This document shows, in pieces, positions 19,195-28,422 of a stretch of DNA of 57,494 bases; position 1 is the first letter of the stretch; the number at the start of each line of letters is the position of its first letter. Origin of the DNA: Actinomyces naeslundii (GTDB taxonomy: Bacteria > Actinomycetota > Actinomycetes > Actinomycetales > Actinomycetaceae); the NCBI RefSeq assembly GCF_001956585.1, contig NZ_MSRR01000015.1:1-57494 (forward strand), read 5' to 3'. A program made the position numbers and the translations under genes. Below the pieces are notes generated by a model. The model searched no databases. It was not told the origin of the DNA and was given only the letters and a program-made list of their open reading frames with translations.

Positions 19195-22100
19195 ATGGCG
19201 AGCAAGGATGCTGTCCTCAGGAAGATGGGCCGCGCCGTCTCTGGCCGCTTGCGGCTGCCGGCCGTCACCAGGCTGGTGCGTTATGTCGCCGCAAAGGAGT
19301 ATGAGGACGGCAACCTGGCAGAGGCCAAGCGTCTGTATGAAAAGATCCCAGAGAGCGCCCGCGACACCGCCATCCGCCTGCGTCTGGGAGTCATCTCCGA
19401 GCGTCAGGAGCAGCTCGAGGCCGCTCTGAGAACCTACACCGAGGTGGCTGACCGCGACCCCGCCTGCGGAGAGGCCTTCTACCGCGCCGGCTGTCTTCTC
19501 AAGCGACAGGATGATCCGGAGGCTGCCTCCGTCTTCTTCTCGCGCGCCATCTCCTCCGGAGTGCGAGACCGGCGCTACTCGGACAAGCTGCTCACCTGCC
19601 TGCCTGAGAGCACCCCGCAGTGGCAGCGTCTGGAGGTTCTGCTCTCCGGTCTGCCCGAGCACGAGACCGATGCCGCCTGGCTGCGCAAGATTCTTCAGGC
19701 CCAGCTCCACCTGGGCTTGAACGGGCCGGCCAGGTGCACCCTGGAGTCCTTGGCCTACGTTGATCGGCTCAGCGCGCAGGAGCTCTTCGAGCAGGGGCTC
19801 ATCGCCCACCGTGACGGCGATCGGGCCTCCGCCACCGTCAGCTTCGCCGCCGCCTGCGAGGCCGCCGGCGGCAAGGCGTGCAGGAAAGGGCCGGCCCAGT
19901 TCGCGTGCTCCCGGGGCGATTGGAAACTGGCGCTCGAGCTCCTTGAGCTGTACCCCGGAGAGGGGATGTCCCGGGCCGATCTGGTCTATGAGCTGGGTCT
20001 GTGCCTTGACCGCCTGTGCGAGTACGAGCGGGCACAAGGACAGTACGCCCTGGCCGCCTCGCTGGATCCGGGAAGCGGGAACAGCCTCTATAAGCTGGGG
20101 CTCGTCTCGGAACGTGTCGGTGACCTCGTCACCGCGGAGCGCTCCTACCTGGAGGCCCTGCGGACGCTCAAGAAGCCTGCCCGCAGCTGGTGGAGCTATC
20201 GCCGTGGGGTCTGTCTGGCAAGGCTGGGACGCCACGACGAGGCGCTGGAGTCCTTTTGGTCCTACCTGGGACCGGCCCCGCGCGGGCTGGCATCGGTGTC
20301 GAAGCAGCGGGCCAGCACGGGCTTCCTCGCCCTGGTCCGCGCTAAGAGCTCGCCGCCGCCTCGGCAGCGGCCGGAGGATCTTGTCGAGTCCACCATCAGT
20401 GACATCATGCTCGGTCTTCACGAGGCTCTCAGGTCCCACGGCGGTGCGGACGACCCTGACGCCGGCATGGACGTCCCGCCTGCCGCAGCGCGCACGGCCG
20501 CTCGATCCATCCGTCACATTCTTCCTCTGGTTCTCAAGGGGGACCGGAGCAACCGCCTGGTCCTGGCCCAGCTGGCCCAGGATGCCGGGCAGGTCGAGCT
20601 CGCCTGCGAGATCCTCGAGCAGGCCGAGGAGTTCGGCTGCAAGGACGGGCTGGACCCACGGGCCTATGGGCGCACCGCGGGAGCGGCTCGCAACATCCGC
20701 TACGCCGAGGCCCTGGAGGTCCTTCCAGTCAGTCCCCATCTGGTGCTGTGGGAGTCCAATCACGGCGCCTCGATAGGCTGCCACCCCCTGGCCGTCTTCC
20801 GTTGGATGGTCGACCGACCGGAGTACTCCCACCTGATCCACGTCTGGGCCGTCAACGACCTGGGCGCCGTTCCTGCGGATCTGCTGGGGCGTCGCAATGT
20901 CGTCTTCGTTCCCCTGCACAGCACCGAGTACATGCAGTACCTCGCCACGGCCGGGTACCTCGTCAACAACGTCTCCTTCGCCCCCTACTTCGTGCGCCGT
21001 CGCGAGCAGCGCTACCTCAACACCTGGCACGGCACCCCCTTCAAGACCCTGGGACGGTCCATGCGGGGCGGTCTGCTCGACTACGAGAACCTGCAGCGCA
21101 ACTTCCAGCTGAGCACCACGCTCATGGCGCCCAATGAGCTCACCCGATGGGCTCTTATCGAGGACCATGATCTGCTCGACGTCTACCGGGGCCGTACCAT
21201 CGTCGCCGGATCCCCTCGACTGGACACCTCACTGACCATGAGTGGCCAGGACCGCAAGGCACTCAGAGGCCGCCTGGGAATGGCTGAGGACGACGAACGC
21301 CGTCTGGTCCTGTTCGCCCCCACCTGGCGTGGCGGAGTCAGCAAACGGGAGCTGGACCGCGAGGCCCTGCTCGCCGACCTGACCGCCATGGCCTCCCGCG
21401 ACGACGTGCTCGTGGTTTACCGGGTCCACCGCCTCTCCGAGAAGCTTCTGGCCGGCGTCGATCTCCCGGTGAGCGTGGTGCCCAAGGACATCGACACCAA
21501 CGAGCTGCTGGCCGCCGTCGACGTCCTGGTGACGGACTACTCCTCGATCCTTTTCGACTTCCTCCCCCAGAAGCGTCCCATTGTGCTCTATATGCACGAC
21601 ATCGAGGACTACAGAGCCGAGCGGGGTCTGTACCTGGATCCTGAGGAGGTCCCCGGGCTGGCCTGCTACGACCGCGGCGAGCTGGCCTCGGCCATCGGAC
21701 GTGCCCTGGTCGGCGAGGGGATCGCGGATGAGGAGGCCCTGGCCCGATACTGTCCCTACGAGGACGGGCGGGCCTCGGCGCGGCTGGCCCGATTCTTCTT
21801 CGACGACGACAACGACCTCGGACCGCGGGCGATCATCAGGGACCACGCCCTTGACCCCGCGCTCGGCGACGGTGCCCGCAAGCGCCGGACACTCCTGTTC
21901 CACGCCTCCATGATCCCCAACGGGATCGCCTCTGCCTTCCTTGCGCTCCTGGAGGCACTCGATCCCTCGCTCTACTCGGTGAACCTCATCGTCGAGCCCT
22001 CCGTCCTGCGCGGGAACGAGAACCGTCAGGAGATCTTCCGTCGCCTGCCTCGTCATGTTCATGTCATCTGCAAGCCCGGGGCCGCCCCCTGGCGGATTCA

Positions 22101-23214
22101 CGAACGCTCCTGCGTCAACGACTTCGCCCGCCACCCCGACGCCTACACCTCGCAGAGCTTCTGGGATGCCTACTGGGCGTACTACGAGCGCGAGACGCGC
22201 CGCATTCTGGGCGACTTCGTGCCCGACGCCGCCATCGAGTACGACGGCTACGCCGAGACCTGGGTATCGCTCATCGCGGCCTGGGGGCGTCGCGGTTCCC
22301 GCACCTCCTGCTACCAGCACAACCAGATGGACAACGAGTACCGCGACAAGTACCCCAACCTCCGGCGCGTCTTCGTCCTCTACAGCGATGTCGACGCCGT
22401 CGTCGCGGTCAGCCCGGGACTGGCCCGCCACAACCGCACCGGGCTGGCCGGGCTGGGCATCGGCCTCTCCCAGCGACAGCTCTCGGCCCGCAACCTCCTC
22501 GACATCGAGCGGGTGCGCCTCGGAGCGCAGGCACCCGCCCCCGATGCCTTCACCGCGCTGAAGGACGAGCACGACTTCGTCCTGACCACTATGGGACGGA
22601 TGTCGATGGAGAAGAACCAGGCCGCTCTTATCGAGGCGGTTGCTCTCCTGCGAGAGCAGGACGGCGCTCGCAGCGATGACCCGGGCGACGGCACCGAGGA
22701 CGACAGCGCTCAAGGCCTGAGTATCGGCCTGGCGATCGTCGGATCCGGGGTGCTCGAGGGGACGCTGCGGGCCAGGATCGACTCCCTGGGACTGGCCGGG
22801 CACGTGACGCTTCTGGGGCAGATGGACAACCCGTTCCCGGTCCTTGGCGGAGCCGACCTGTTCGTCCTGCCCTCCTTGCACGAGGGGCAGCCGGTCACCC
22901 TGCTGGAGACAATGACGCTGGGGACTGCGGTCGTGGCATCCGATCTTCCCGGCAATCGGGAGCTGATCGCCCTCGGTTACGGAGTTCTGAGTGGGACCTC
23001 GCCCCAGGACATCGCTCAGGCGATCCGCACGGCTCTGGCCGACCCCCTCCGCGCTCGCGGAACCTTCGACGTTCAGGAGCACAATGCGCGTTCGCTGCGG
23101 GACACCCTTGACGCGGTGCTCGGCTCCGAAGCGCTCCACCAGCAGCCCAAGGAGGACGAGGCATCCCCGAGGAGCCGGTGCAGTCGAGGCGCCTCGCAAG
23201 GAGCGATCGCGTGA
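19195..23214 (+). CDS. Three-domain protein: TPR repeats, TagF-like glycerophosphotransferase, GT4 glycosyltransferase
   Basis: This 1339-aa multifunctional polymerase candidate has three parts. TPR-like helical repeats fill about residues 20-330 (DGNLAEAKRLYEKIPESA, EQLEAALRTYTEVADRDP and others). A TagF/Glyphos_transf domain spans about 510-860, with NTWHGTPFKTLG, LVLFAPTWRGG and TDYSSILFDFLPQ. The C-terminal GT-B domain, about 900-1320, is of GT4 type, with GRMSMEKNQAALIEAV, VGSGVLEGTLRARI and FVLPSLHEGQPVTLLE. One protein could thus add glycerol phosphate and a sugar to the same repeat unit, with the TPR part scaffolding. ATG 19195 is preferred, after AAGGGCGG. ATG 19171 is an alternative. 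A TAGGAT element lies at 19165-19170. It overlaps the next gene by 1 nt. Confidence 0.85.
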   Translation: MASKDAVLRKMGRAVSGRLRLPAVTRLVRYVAAKEYEDGNLAEAKRLYEKIPESARDTAIRLRLGVISERQEQLEAALRTYTEVADRDPACGEAFYRAGCLLKRQDDPEAASVFFSRAISSGVRDRRYSDKLLTCLPESTPQWQRLEVLLSGLPEHETDAAWLRKILQAQLHLGLNGPARCTLESLAYVDRLSAQELFEQGLIAHRDGDRASATVSFAAACEAAGGKACRKGPAQFACSRGDWKLALELLELYPGEGMSRADLVYELGLCLDRLCEYERAQGQYALAASLDPGSGNSLYKLGLVSERVGDLVTAERSYLEALRTLKKPARSWWSYRRGVCLARLGRHDEALESFWSYLGPAPRGLASVSKQRASTGFLALVRAKSSPPPRQRPEDLVESTISDIMLGLHEALRSHGGADDPDAGMDVPPAAARTAARSIRHILPLVLKGDRSNRLVLAQLAQDAGQVELACEILEQAEEFGCKDGLDPRAYGRTAGAARNIRYAEALEVLPVSPHLVLWESNHGASIGCHPLAVFRWMVDRPEYSHLIHVWAVNDLGAVPADLLGRRNVVFVPLHSTEYMQYLATAGYLVNNVSFAPYFVRRREQRYLNTWHGTPFKTLGRSMRGGLLDYENLQRNFQLSTTLMAPNELTRWALIEDHDLLDVYRGRTIVAGSPRLDTSLTMSGQDRKALRGRLGMAEDDERRLVLFAPTWRGGVSKRELDREALLADLTAMASRDDVLVVYRVHRLSEKLLAGVDLPVSVVPKDIDTNELLAAVDVLVTDYSSILFDFLPQKRPIVLYMHDIEDYRAERGLYLDPEEVPGLACYDRGELASAIGRALVGEGIADEEALARYCPYEDGRASARLARFFFDDDNDLGPRAIIRDHALDPALGDGARKRRTLLFHASMIPNGIASAFLALLEALDPSLYSVNLIVEPSVLRGNENRQEIFRRLPRHVHVICKPGAAPWRIHERSCVNDFARHPDAYTSQSFWDAYWAYYERETRRILGDFVPDAAIEYDGYAETWVSLIAAWGRRGSRTSCYQHNQMDNEYRDKYPNLRRVFVLYSDVDAVVAVSPGLARHNRTGLAGLGIGLSQRQLSARNLLDIERVRLGAQAPAPDAFTALKDEHDFVLTTMGRMSMEKNQAALIEAVALLREQDGARSDDPGDGTEDDSAQGLSIGLAIVGSGVLEGTLRARIDSLGLAGHVTLLGQMDNPFPVLGGADLFVLPSLHEGQPVTLLETMTLGTAVVASDLPGNRELIALGYGVLSGTSPQDIAQAIRTALADPLRARGTFDVQEHNARSLRDTLDAVLGSEALHQQPKEDEASPRSRCSRGASQGAIA

Positions 23215-24119
23215 TGTGTCCGCACAGGCTGCAGCCCAAGGCGGCGCCCCAGAGCGCGGCCCCCACCTGCGTGCCGGCTGTCACGCCCTCGGCCGAGCTA
23301 GCAGGAGTCCTGGAGCCTGTCCTTCAGGGACTGGGTGACGGGGACGACGGCGGAGCGCAGCCACGCGTCGCCGTGCTCGTTGACGGCCCTCAGCCCCACC
23401 TGAGCAACTACCTCGCCCTGACGCTGGGGGCGCGTGAGCTGATCGTCTGCACGATGCAGGCGGAGTGGGACGGACAGTCCGAGGCGGAACCCGTGGAGTA
23501 CTCCGGTCTGATCGGTCATGCCCGGGTGGTTCCCTTCACGAACCAGGTCGACCTGCACCAGGCCCTGGCCACTCACGGCCGGTTCGACGTCCTCGTGGAC
23601 GTTCTCACCCACAGCGCCCGCATGCGCGCCATGTCCGCCCAGCTGTTCATCGGCGCCGTCCGCGACGGCGGATACTACATCGCCATTGACGGTGCGGTTC
23701 TGGGAGAGCGCCCCGACACCGCTGAGCTCATTACCTCCGCCTCGCGCAGTCTCGCCGGCCTGCACGGAGGGGAGGGGACATTGAGCGGGGACGAACAGGC
23801 CTATGGCGAGCAGGTGGCTTCACTGACCATCCTCGACGGCGGCATCGTGCTGCGCAAGCGAGGGGACGGCTTCGTCAAGCTCCGATACACCGAGACCCCG
23901 CCCATCCTGTCCGCCCGCTACGGCGAGTTTTGGGGACGTTCGCTGGAGACCACCCCCGCCCGAGTCACCCCACTGGAGGTCATCGACGGCAGGAAGAAGG
24001 ACTGCGAGGGGCGCGAACTGGGAGTGACCAACAGGGACTACGTCTTCGACTTCGAGCGCGATGGCGACCAGCTCGATGAGCTGCTCGACTCCCTGGACGA
24101 GAAATGGGGAGAGTCGTGA
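23214..24119 (+). CDS. Unknown protein of the wall-polymer locus
   Basis: I do not recognise a family for this 301-aa protein. It has an N-terminal alpha/beta region (VAVLVDGPQPHLSNYLALTL) reminiscent of a Rossmann-like or methyltransferase fold, with GRFDVLVDVLTHSARMRA and GGYYIAIDGAVLGE resembling the post-motif strands of class I methyltransferases. A clear SAM-binding GxGxG is missing. No signal peptide or membrane segment is seen. The start overlaps the preceding stop (TGATG) with AAGGAG about 10 nt upstream, and the end overlaps the next start, so it is translated together with glycosyltransferases. GTG at 23211 is an equally possible start. A role in polymer modification or complex assembly is inferred from position only. 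Confidence 0.75.
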   Translation: MCPHRLQPKAAPQSAAPTCVPAVTPSAELAGVLEPVLQGLGDGDDGGAQPRVAVLVDGPQPHLSNYLALTLGARELIVCTMQAEWDGQSEAEPVEYSGLIGHARVVPFTNQVDLHQALATHGRFDVLVDVLTHSARMRAMSAQLFIGAVRDGGYYIAIDGAVLGERPDTAELITSASRSLAGLHGGEGTLSGDEQAYGEQVASLTILDGGIVLRKRGDGFVKLRYTETPPILSARYGEFWGRSLETTPARVTPLEVIDGRKKDCEGRELGVTNRDYVFDFERDGDQLDELLDSLDEKWGES

Positions 24120-26041
24120 GCGCAGAAGACTCCCGCATGACACGTCGGCCGGCGCCTGAGCTGCGGCGCGCCCTGTGGCACCTGCGTCACTCAGGGCTGG
24201 CGGGGCTGCGCGAGCACCTGCGCCGTCGTCGGGCGACCGCTTGGGCGCGTCCCCGCCGGTGGGCCTCCAGGCGCCGGGATCAGACGTCCTTCCCGGACTG
24301 GCCCCTGCCCTCACCGAAGGAGACCGGGCCGCGTCACGATGTGACCGTCGGCGTCATCGCCGACGAGTTCACGGCGCTCGCCCTGAGCTATGAGTGGCGC
24401 GCCGTACCCCTGACGCCCACCGGCTGGTGCGAACAGCTCGACCAGACCCCCATCGACCTGCTCTTCGTGGAGTCCGCCTGGCACGGCAACGACGACACCT
24501 GGCGCTTCCAGGTGATCGGTCCCCAGGGGCCCTCCGGTCACCTGAGAGAGATGGTCACGGCGCTGCGAAAACAGGGGGTTCCGACGGTCTTCTGGAACAA
24601 GGAGGACCCCGCCCACTACGACGAGGCCATCGAGACCGCCCGCCTGTTCGACTGGGTCTTCACCACCGACGAGGCGATGGTGGAGCACTACCAGCGCGAC
24701 CTGGGGCACGACCGCGTCGGGATCCTGCCGTTCGCGGCGCAGCCGACCATCCACAACCCGATCCGTCCCCTGGGTGACGACAGCAACCCCCTTACCCTGC
24801 GGGACGTCGCCTTCGCCGGCACCTACTTCGCCCACAAGTACCCCGAGCGACGTGAGCAGATGGAGATCGTCCTGGGAGGCGCCCTCGACGTCTCCGCCCG
24901 GCTGCCCCACGGGCTGGACATCTTCTCCCGGTACCTCGACGGTGATGACACCTACCAGTTCCCGTCTCCCTGGGACTCCCATGTGCGCGGCAGCCTCAGC
25001 TACCCCCAGATGCTCAGTGCCTACCGCGCCTACGCCGTCTTCCTCAACGTCAGCTCCGTGGTGGGCAGCCCGTCCATGCTTCCGCGCCGCGTCATCGAGG
25101 TTCTCGCCTGCGGCACTCCTGTGGTGACCACCCCCACGCCGGCCACCGACCGCCTTCTGCCCGCGGGCACCCTGGCCAAGGTCTCCGACCGCGTGGGGGC
25201 AGGGCTCACCGTGCGCGCTCTCGTGGCCAACCCGCTCCTCGGGGAGTACATGACCTACCTGGCGCAGCGCGAAATCTGGGCCCACCACACCTACAGCCAC
25301 CGTGTGGACACCGTTCTGCGCGCTGTCGGACTGGGGGAGCGGGCCCGACGCCGGCCCACCATCGCACCGCTGGTGGCCACCATTCGGCCGGAGCAGGTTG
25401 ACCACGTCCTGGAGACCCTGGCCTGTCAGCAGCAGGTGACGATGGCACCAGTCATCCTCACCCACGGCTTCACTCCGCGCGCCAGCAGCAGGGCCCGCGC
25501 CCGCGAGTTGGGTCTTGAGATCGACTGGGTCACGGCAGAGACCAGTACTCCCTTGGGATCCTGCTACAACATCATGCTCACTCGGGTGGAGGCCGACTAC
25601 ATCGCCAAGATGGATGATGACGACCTCTACGGTGACCACTATCTCTTCGAGGCCCTCGCCGCAGTCGACTATTCCCGCGCCGAGGTCGTTGGCAAGCACG
25701 CCCACTACGTGCACCTGACCGGGCCGGACCTGACGGTACTGCGTTTCGGCGACTGGGAGCACCGCTATACGACTTTCGTCTCCGGACCTACGCTGGTGGT
25801 CCGTGCGGATCTGGCACGTGACATCAATTTTCCCGAGACGACCATTGGGGAGGATACTGGTTTCCTCAATGAATGCGTACGTGTCGGGGCTCGTATCTAT
25901 TCGGCCTCTCGTTTTGGATTCGTCCAACGGCGGGGGACGACTTTCGGACACACCTGGGGCATCTCCAACACGGAGGTGCTGGCGACGTCCACCATTAGTC
26001 ATTGGGGACCGCCCCACGAAATGGAGATGCCCACCTTATGA
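24116..26041 (+). CDS. Two-domain glycosyltransferase (CgeB-like plus GT2-like)
   Basis: In this 641-aa protein the first half (about residues 75-400) resembles CgeB/DUF3880-Glyco_trans_1_2 glycosyltransferases. It has FVESAWHGN, VPTVFWNKEDP, FDWVFTTDEAMVEHYQ, and the GT4-like donor site RRVIEVLACGTPVVTTPTPA. The second half (about 420-630) resembles a GT-A fold with MDDDDLYGDHYLFEAL as a DxD-type metal site and TTIGEDTGFLNE as a possible acceptor or base region. It probably adds two sugars, or one sugar with an accessory domain. GTG 24116 is chosen because GGGGAG lies just upstream and it overlaps the preceding stop. ATG 24104 and 24137 are alternatives. Confidence 0.8.
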   Translation: MSAEDSRMTRRPAPELRRALWHLRHSGLAGLREHLRRRRATAWARPRRWASRRRDQTSFPDWPLPSPKETGPRHDVTVGVIADEFTALALSYEWRAVPLTPTGWCEQLDQTPIDLLFVESAWHGNDDTWRFQVIGPQGPSGHLREMVTALRKQGVPTVFWNKEDPAHYDEAIETARLFDWVFTTDEAMVEHYQRDLGHDRVGILPFAAQPTIHNPIRPLGDDSNPLTLRDVAFAGTYFAHKYPERREQMEIVLGGALDVSARLPHGLDIFSRYLDGDDTYQFPSPWDSHVRGSLSYPQMLSAYRAYAVFLNVSSVVGSPSMLPRRVIEVLACGTPVVTTPTPATDRLLPAGTLAKVSDRVGAGLTVRALVANPLLGEYMTYLAQREIWAHHTYSHRVDTVLRAVGLGERARRRPTIAPLVATIRPEQVDHVLETLACQQQVTMAPVILTHGFTPRASSRARARELGLEIDWVTAETSTPLGSCYNIMLTRVEADYIAKMDDDDLYGDHYLFEALAAVDYSRAEVVGKHAHYVHLTGPDLTVLRFGDWEHRYTTFVSGPTLVVRADLARDINFPETTIGEDTGFLNECVRVGARIYSASRFGFVQRRGTTFGHTWGISNTEVLATSTISHWGPPHEMEMPTL

Positions 26042-28422
26042 ACGCCCGCAGCGCCGAGACCATGCACGTCATCATCATCGGTTCCGCAGGTGGTCAGGAC
26101 ACGCTCGACTCTCTTCGACAGGACCTGCCTGAGACCGGGATCGTTCCGCTCAGCTGCCCCGACCCGGGGTCGCTGGCCCAAGTCCTCAGGCCTCTGAGCG
26201 CCGGAACCCGGGTCCTGTTGCTCAGGGCCGGCGACAGGGTTGAGCCCGGCTATCTCGCCTCTTTGGCTCAGCACGGCTCGGGCGACGCCGTCGGCACCCT
26301 TCTCACCTCGACCGTGACCATCCGGCCCGACGGCGCTCGGGATGACCGGCTGCAATGGCGCTTCAAGCACGGCAGCCGCAGCGCGGACCTGACCGCTGAG
26401 CCCTACATCTTCCCCGACACCATCAGTGGAGTTGTCCTCACCGTCCCCCGCCGAGGTATGTCGGACTGGGGAGGGCTGGGGCCGTTGCGAGGTATTGAGG
26501 ACACCGACGGTGCCAACGGCAGTGATGAGAACGCCGGACTGAGCGGGCTTATCGCCCATATCGTGGACACCGGCAACCGGGTCGGCCTCCATGACGGTCC
26601 CGCCGTCGTCCACCACGCCCCGTCACCTCCCGGCGCCTGGGGGAAGATCGAGCACTACCGCCACCTGCTGGGCACGCTCCTGCCGGCGTGGCTGCAGGCT
26701 GATAGCCCACCTCCCGCCTGGGTCTACCAGCTCGTCATTCACCGCCTCATCCAGGTCACCGAGGCAGACCGGGGACTGCGCTTCCCCTCTGCCCGGCTCA
26801 CGGTGGCCGAGCGTGCCGAGGTGGCCCAGCTGCTGCGCTCCGTCACTCGTCATGTTCCTGCTGCCCAGATCGAGGCTTACTGCTCCACGCCGCTGGCCGT
26901 GGGGCGCCGCACCGCCCTGACGGCCCTGGCCGCCGGACCCATGCCGGCACCGATCCTGCCCTCAGCGCGCAGGTTTCGCAGCGACCAGAAGGCCACCTAC
27001 TTCTTCACCGGGGCCCTGCCCGCCGAGCAGTGGAAGGTCGATGGCAGCTGGGCGAGCCCCACCAGCGCCAAGACGGTCGATCACCGTTACTTCGACGAGG
27101 TCGTGCTCCACGAGCGCATCGTCTGGCTGCCCAAGGGAGAGATCACCGCGGTCATCAACGGCCAGGAGCTTCCGGTGGCTCCTTACCGGGGAAACCCCAG
27201 ACCCCCTGAGACGGTACCCGGTCGGCACCGTCACGGATCATCGCCCTCCGGGCTGCGCCGACGTCTGGCCAGGGTCCTCGGCCGCGGCAGCACGGAGAGC
27301 CCGCCCCAGCAGGTCAACGCGTCGTCGGCCTCGACTGTGTCGTCCTCCGCGGACTCCTCGGCGCCCTCGCCGTACACGGCCTCATCACCAACCGACTGGC
27401 CGCGCACCTGGCTCTACATGGACCGTCATGACAGCGCAGGTGACAATGCCGAGCCGCTGTATCGCTACGCCCGCACCCACGCCCCCAGCGTCCGGCACAT
27501 CTTCGTCATTGAACGCACCTGCCCGGACTGGGACCGGCTCGCGCAGGACGGCTTCGTCCTCCTCGACCCGACAGGTCCCGGCTTCGACGCCGCTTGGGCC
27601 GGCGCCGAGACCATCATCCTGTCCGACATCGGTGATCCACTCATCAAGGATCGTCTCAACAGCGCGGGCACCGGCACCGACCAGCGCGTGGTCTTCCTCC
27701 AGCACGGCGTGACCATGCGCGATATGTGGCGCTGGTTCAACGGCTCCCGCCTGGACGTCGTCGTGTGCGCCACCGCGCCGGAACAGGCGGGGCTGACGGC
27801 GGATCACACCTCCTACACACTCACCGACCGAGAGGTCTGGCGTACCGGATTCCCCCGCCACGACCACCTCTACAGCCTCCTGGGACAGGACCGAGACCGT
27901 ATCCTGCTGGCCCCCACCTGGGCCCCGGAGGTCTCACGTGCACTTGAGAACGATCCCGACGCCGTCGGGCTCCTCAATGAGCTCTACCGGCCGTGGCTCG
28001 AGTTGGCCGCCGGCCTGACCCAGGCGGGTCACCACCCGCTCCTCTTCGCCCACCCCAAGCTCGCACTGAACGCGCCCGAGTGGTTCAGTGCCCTGGGCGT
28101 CCCCTCGGTCTCCGGCCGTGAGCTGCCCGAGACGCTGGCCCGTTCCTGGGCCGTCATCTCCGACCGCTCCTCCGTCCTTGACGAGGGCATGCTCGCCGGC
28201 TGCGTCGGCATCGTCTGGGACCCCCACGGCCGGCCCGACACGGATCACTACAGAGCCCGGCACGAGGCCGTTGGCGCAGTCTGCGCCGACACCTCTGAGC
28301 AGGTCTATCAGGCGGTGGAGGACGTCGTCTACGGCCGCGTCGTCGCCCCGGAGGGCTTCATCCTGCTCGACGCCGGAGCCTGCGCCCGTCTCACCAAGCA
28401 GCTTCAGCGCGACATGATCTGA
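26038..28422 (+). CDS. TagF-like / GT-B transferase with N-terminal GT2-like domain
   Basis: This 794-aa protein has no membrane helices. The N-terminal 250 residues resemble a GT2 fold that has lost obvious metal ligands (VLLLRAGDRVEPGYLASLAQ is the usual DD position). The middle has a Ser/Pro-rich linker (about 400-455). The last 330 residues follow the CDP-glycerol glycerophosphotransferase plan: VFLQHGVTMRDMW in place of WHGTP, ILLAPTWAPE, and AVISDRSSVLDEGMLAG in place of TDYSS. The key motifs are divergent, so donor and activity are uncertain. Its ATG overlaps the previous stop (ATGA) and its TGA overlaps the next ATG, so it belongs to the same coupled string. Confidence 0.75.
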   Translation: MNARSAETMHVIIIGSAGGQDTLDSLRQDLPETGIVPLSCPDPGSLAQVLRPLSAGTRVLLLRAGDRVEPGYLASLAQHGSGDAVGTLLTSTVTIRPDGARDDRLQWRFKHGSRSADLTAEPYIFPDTISGVVLTVPRRGMSDWGGLGPLRGIEDTDGANGSDENAGLSGLIAHIVDTGNRVGLHDGPAVVHHAPSPPGAWGKIEHYRHLLGTLLPAWLQADSPPPAWVYQLVIHRLIQVTEADRGLRFPSARLTVAERAEVAQLLRSVTRHVPAAQIEAYCSTPLAVGRRTALTALAAGPMPAPILPSARRFRSDQKATYFFTGALPAEQWKVDGSWASPTSAKTVDHRYFDEVVLHERIVWLPKGEITAVINGQELPVAPYRGNPRPPETVPGRHRHGSSPSGLRRRLARVLGRGSTESPPQQVNASSASTVSSSADSSAPSPYTASSPTDWPRTWLYMDRHDSAGDNAEPLYRYARTHAPSVRHIFVIERTCPDWDRLAQDGFVLLDPTGPGFDAAWAGAETIILSDIGDPLIKDRLNSAGTGTDQRVVFLQHGVTMRDMWRWFNGSRLDVVVCATAPEQAGLTADHTSYTLTDREVWRTGFPRHDHLYSLLGQDRDRILLAPTWAPEVSRALENDPDAVGLLNELYRPWLELAAGLTQAGHHPLLFAHPKLALNAPEWFSALGVPSVSGRELPETLARSWAVISDRSSVLDEGMLAGCVGIVWDPHGRPDTDHYRARHEAVGAVCADTSEQVYQAVEDVVYGRVVAPEGFILLDAGACARLTKQLQRDMI

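Noticed and set aside
21229-23199. Long antisense ORF (656 aa) on the minus strand
   Set aside because: It is a shadow of the TPR-TagF-GT4 gene caused by GC-rich third positions, and its composition is not protein-like.
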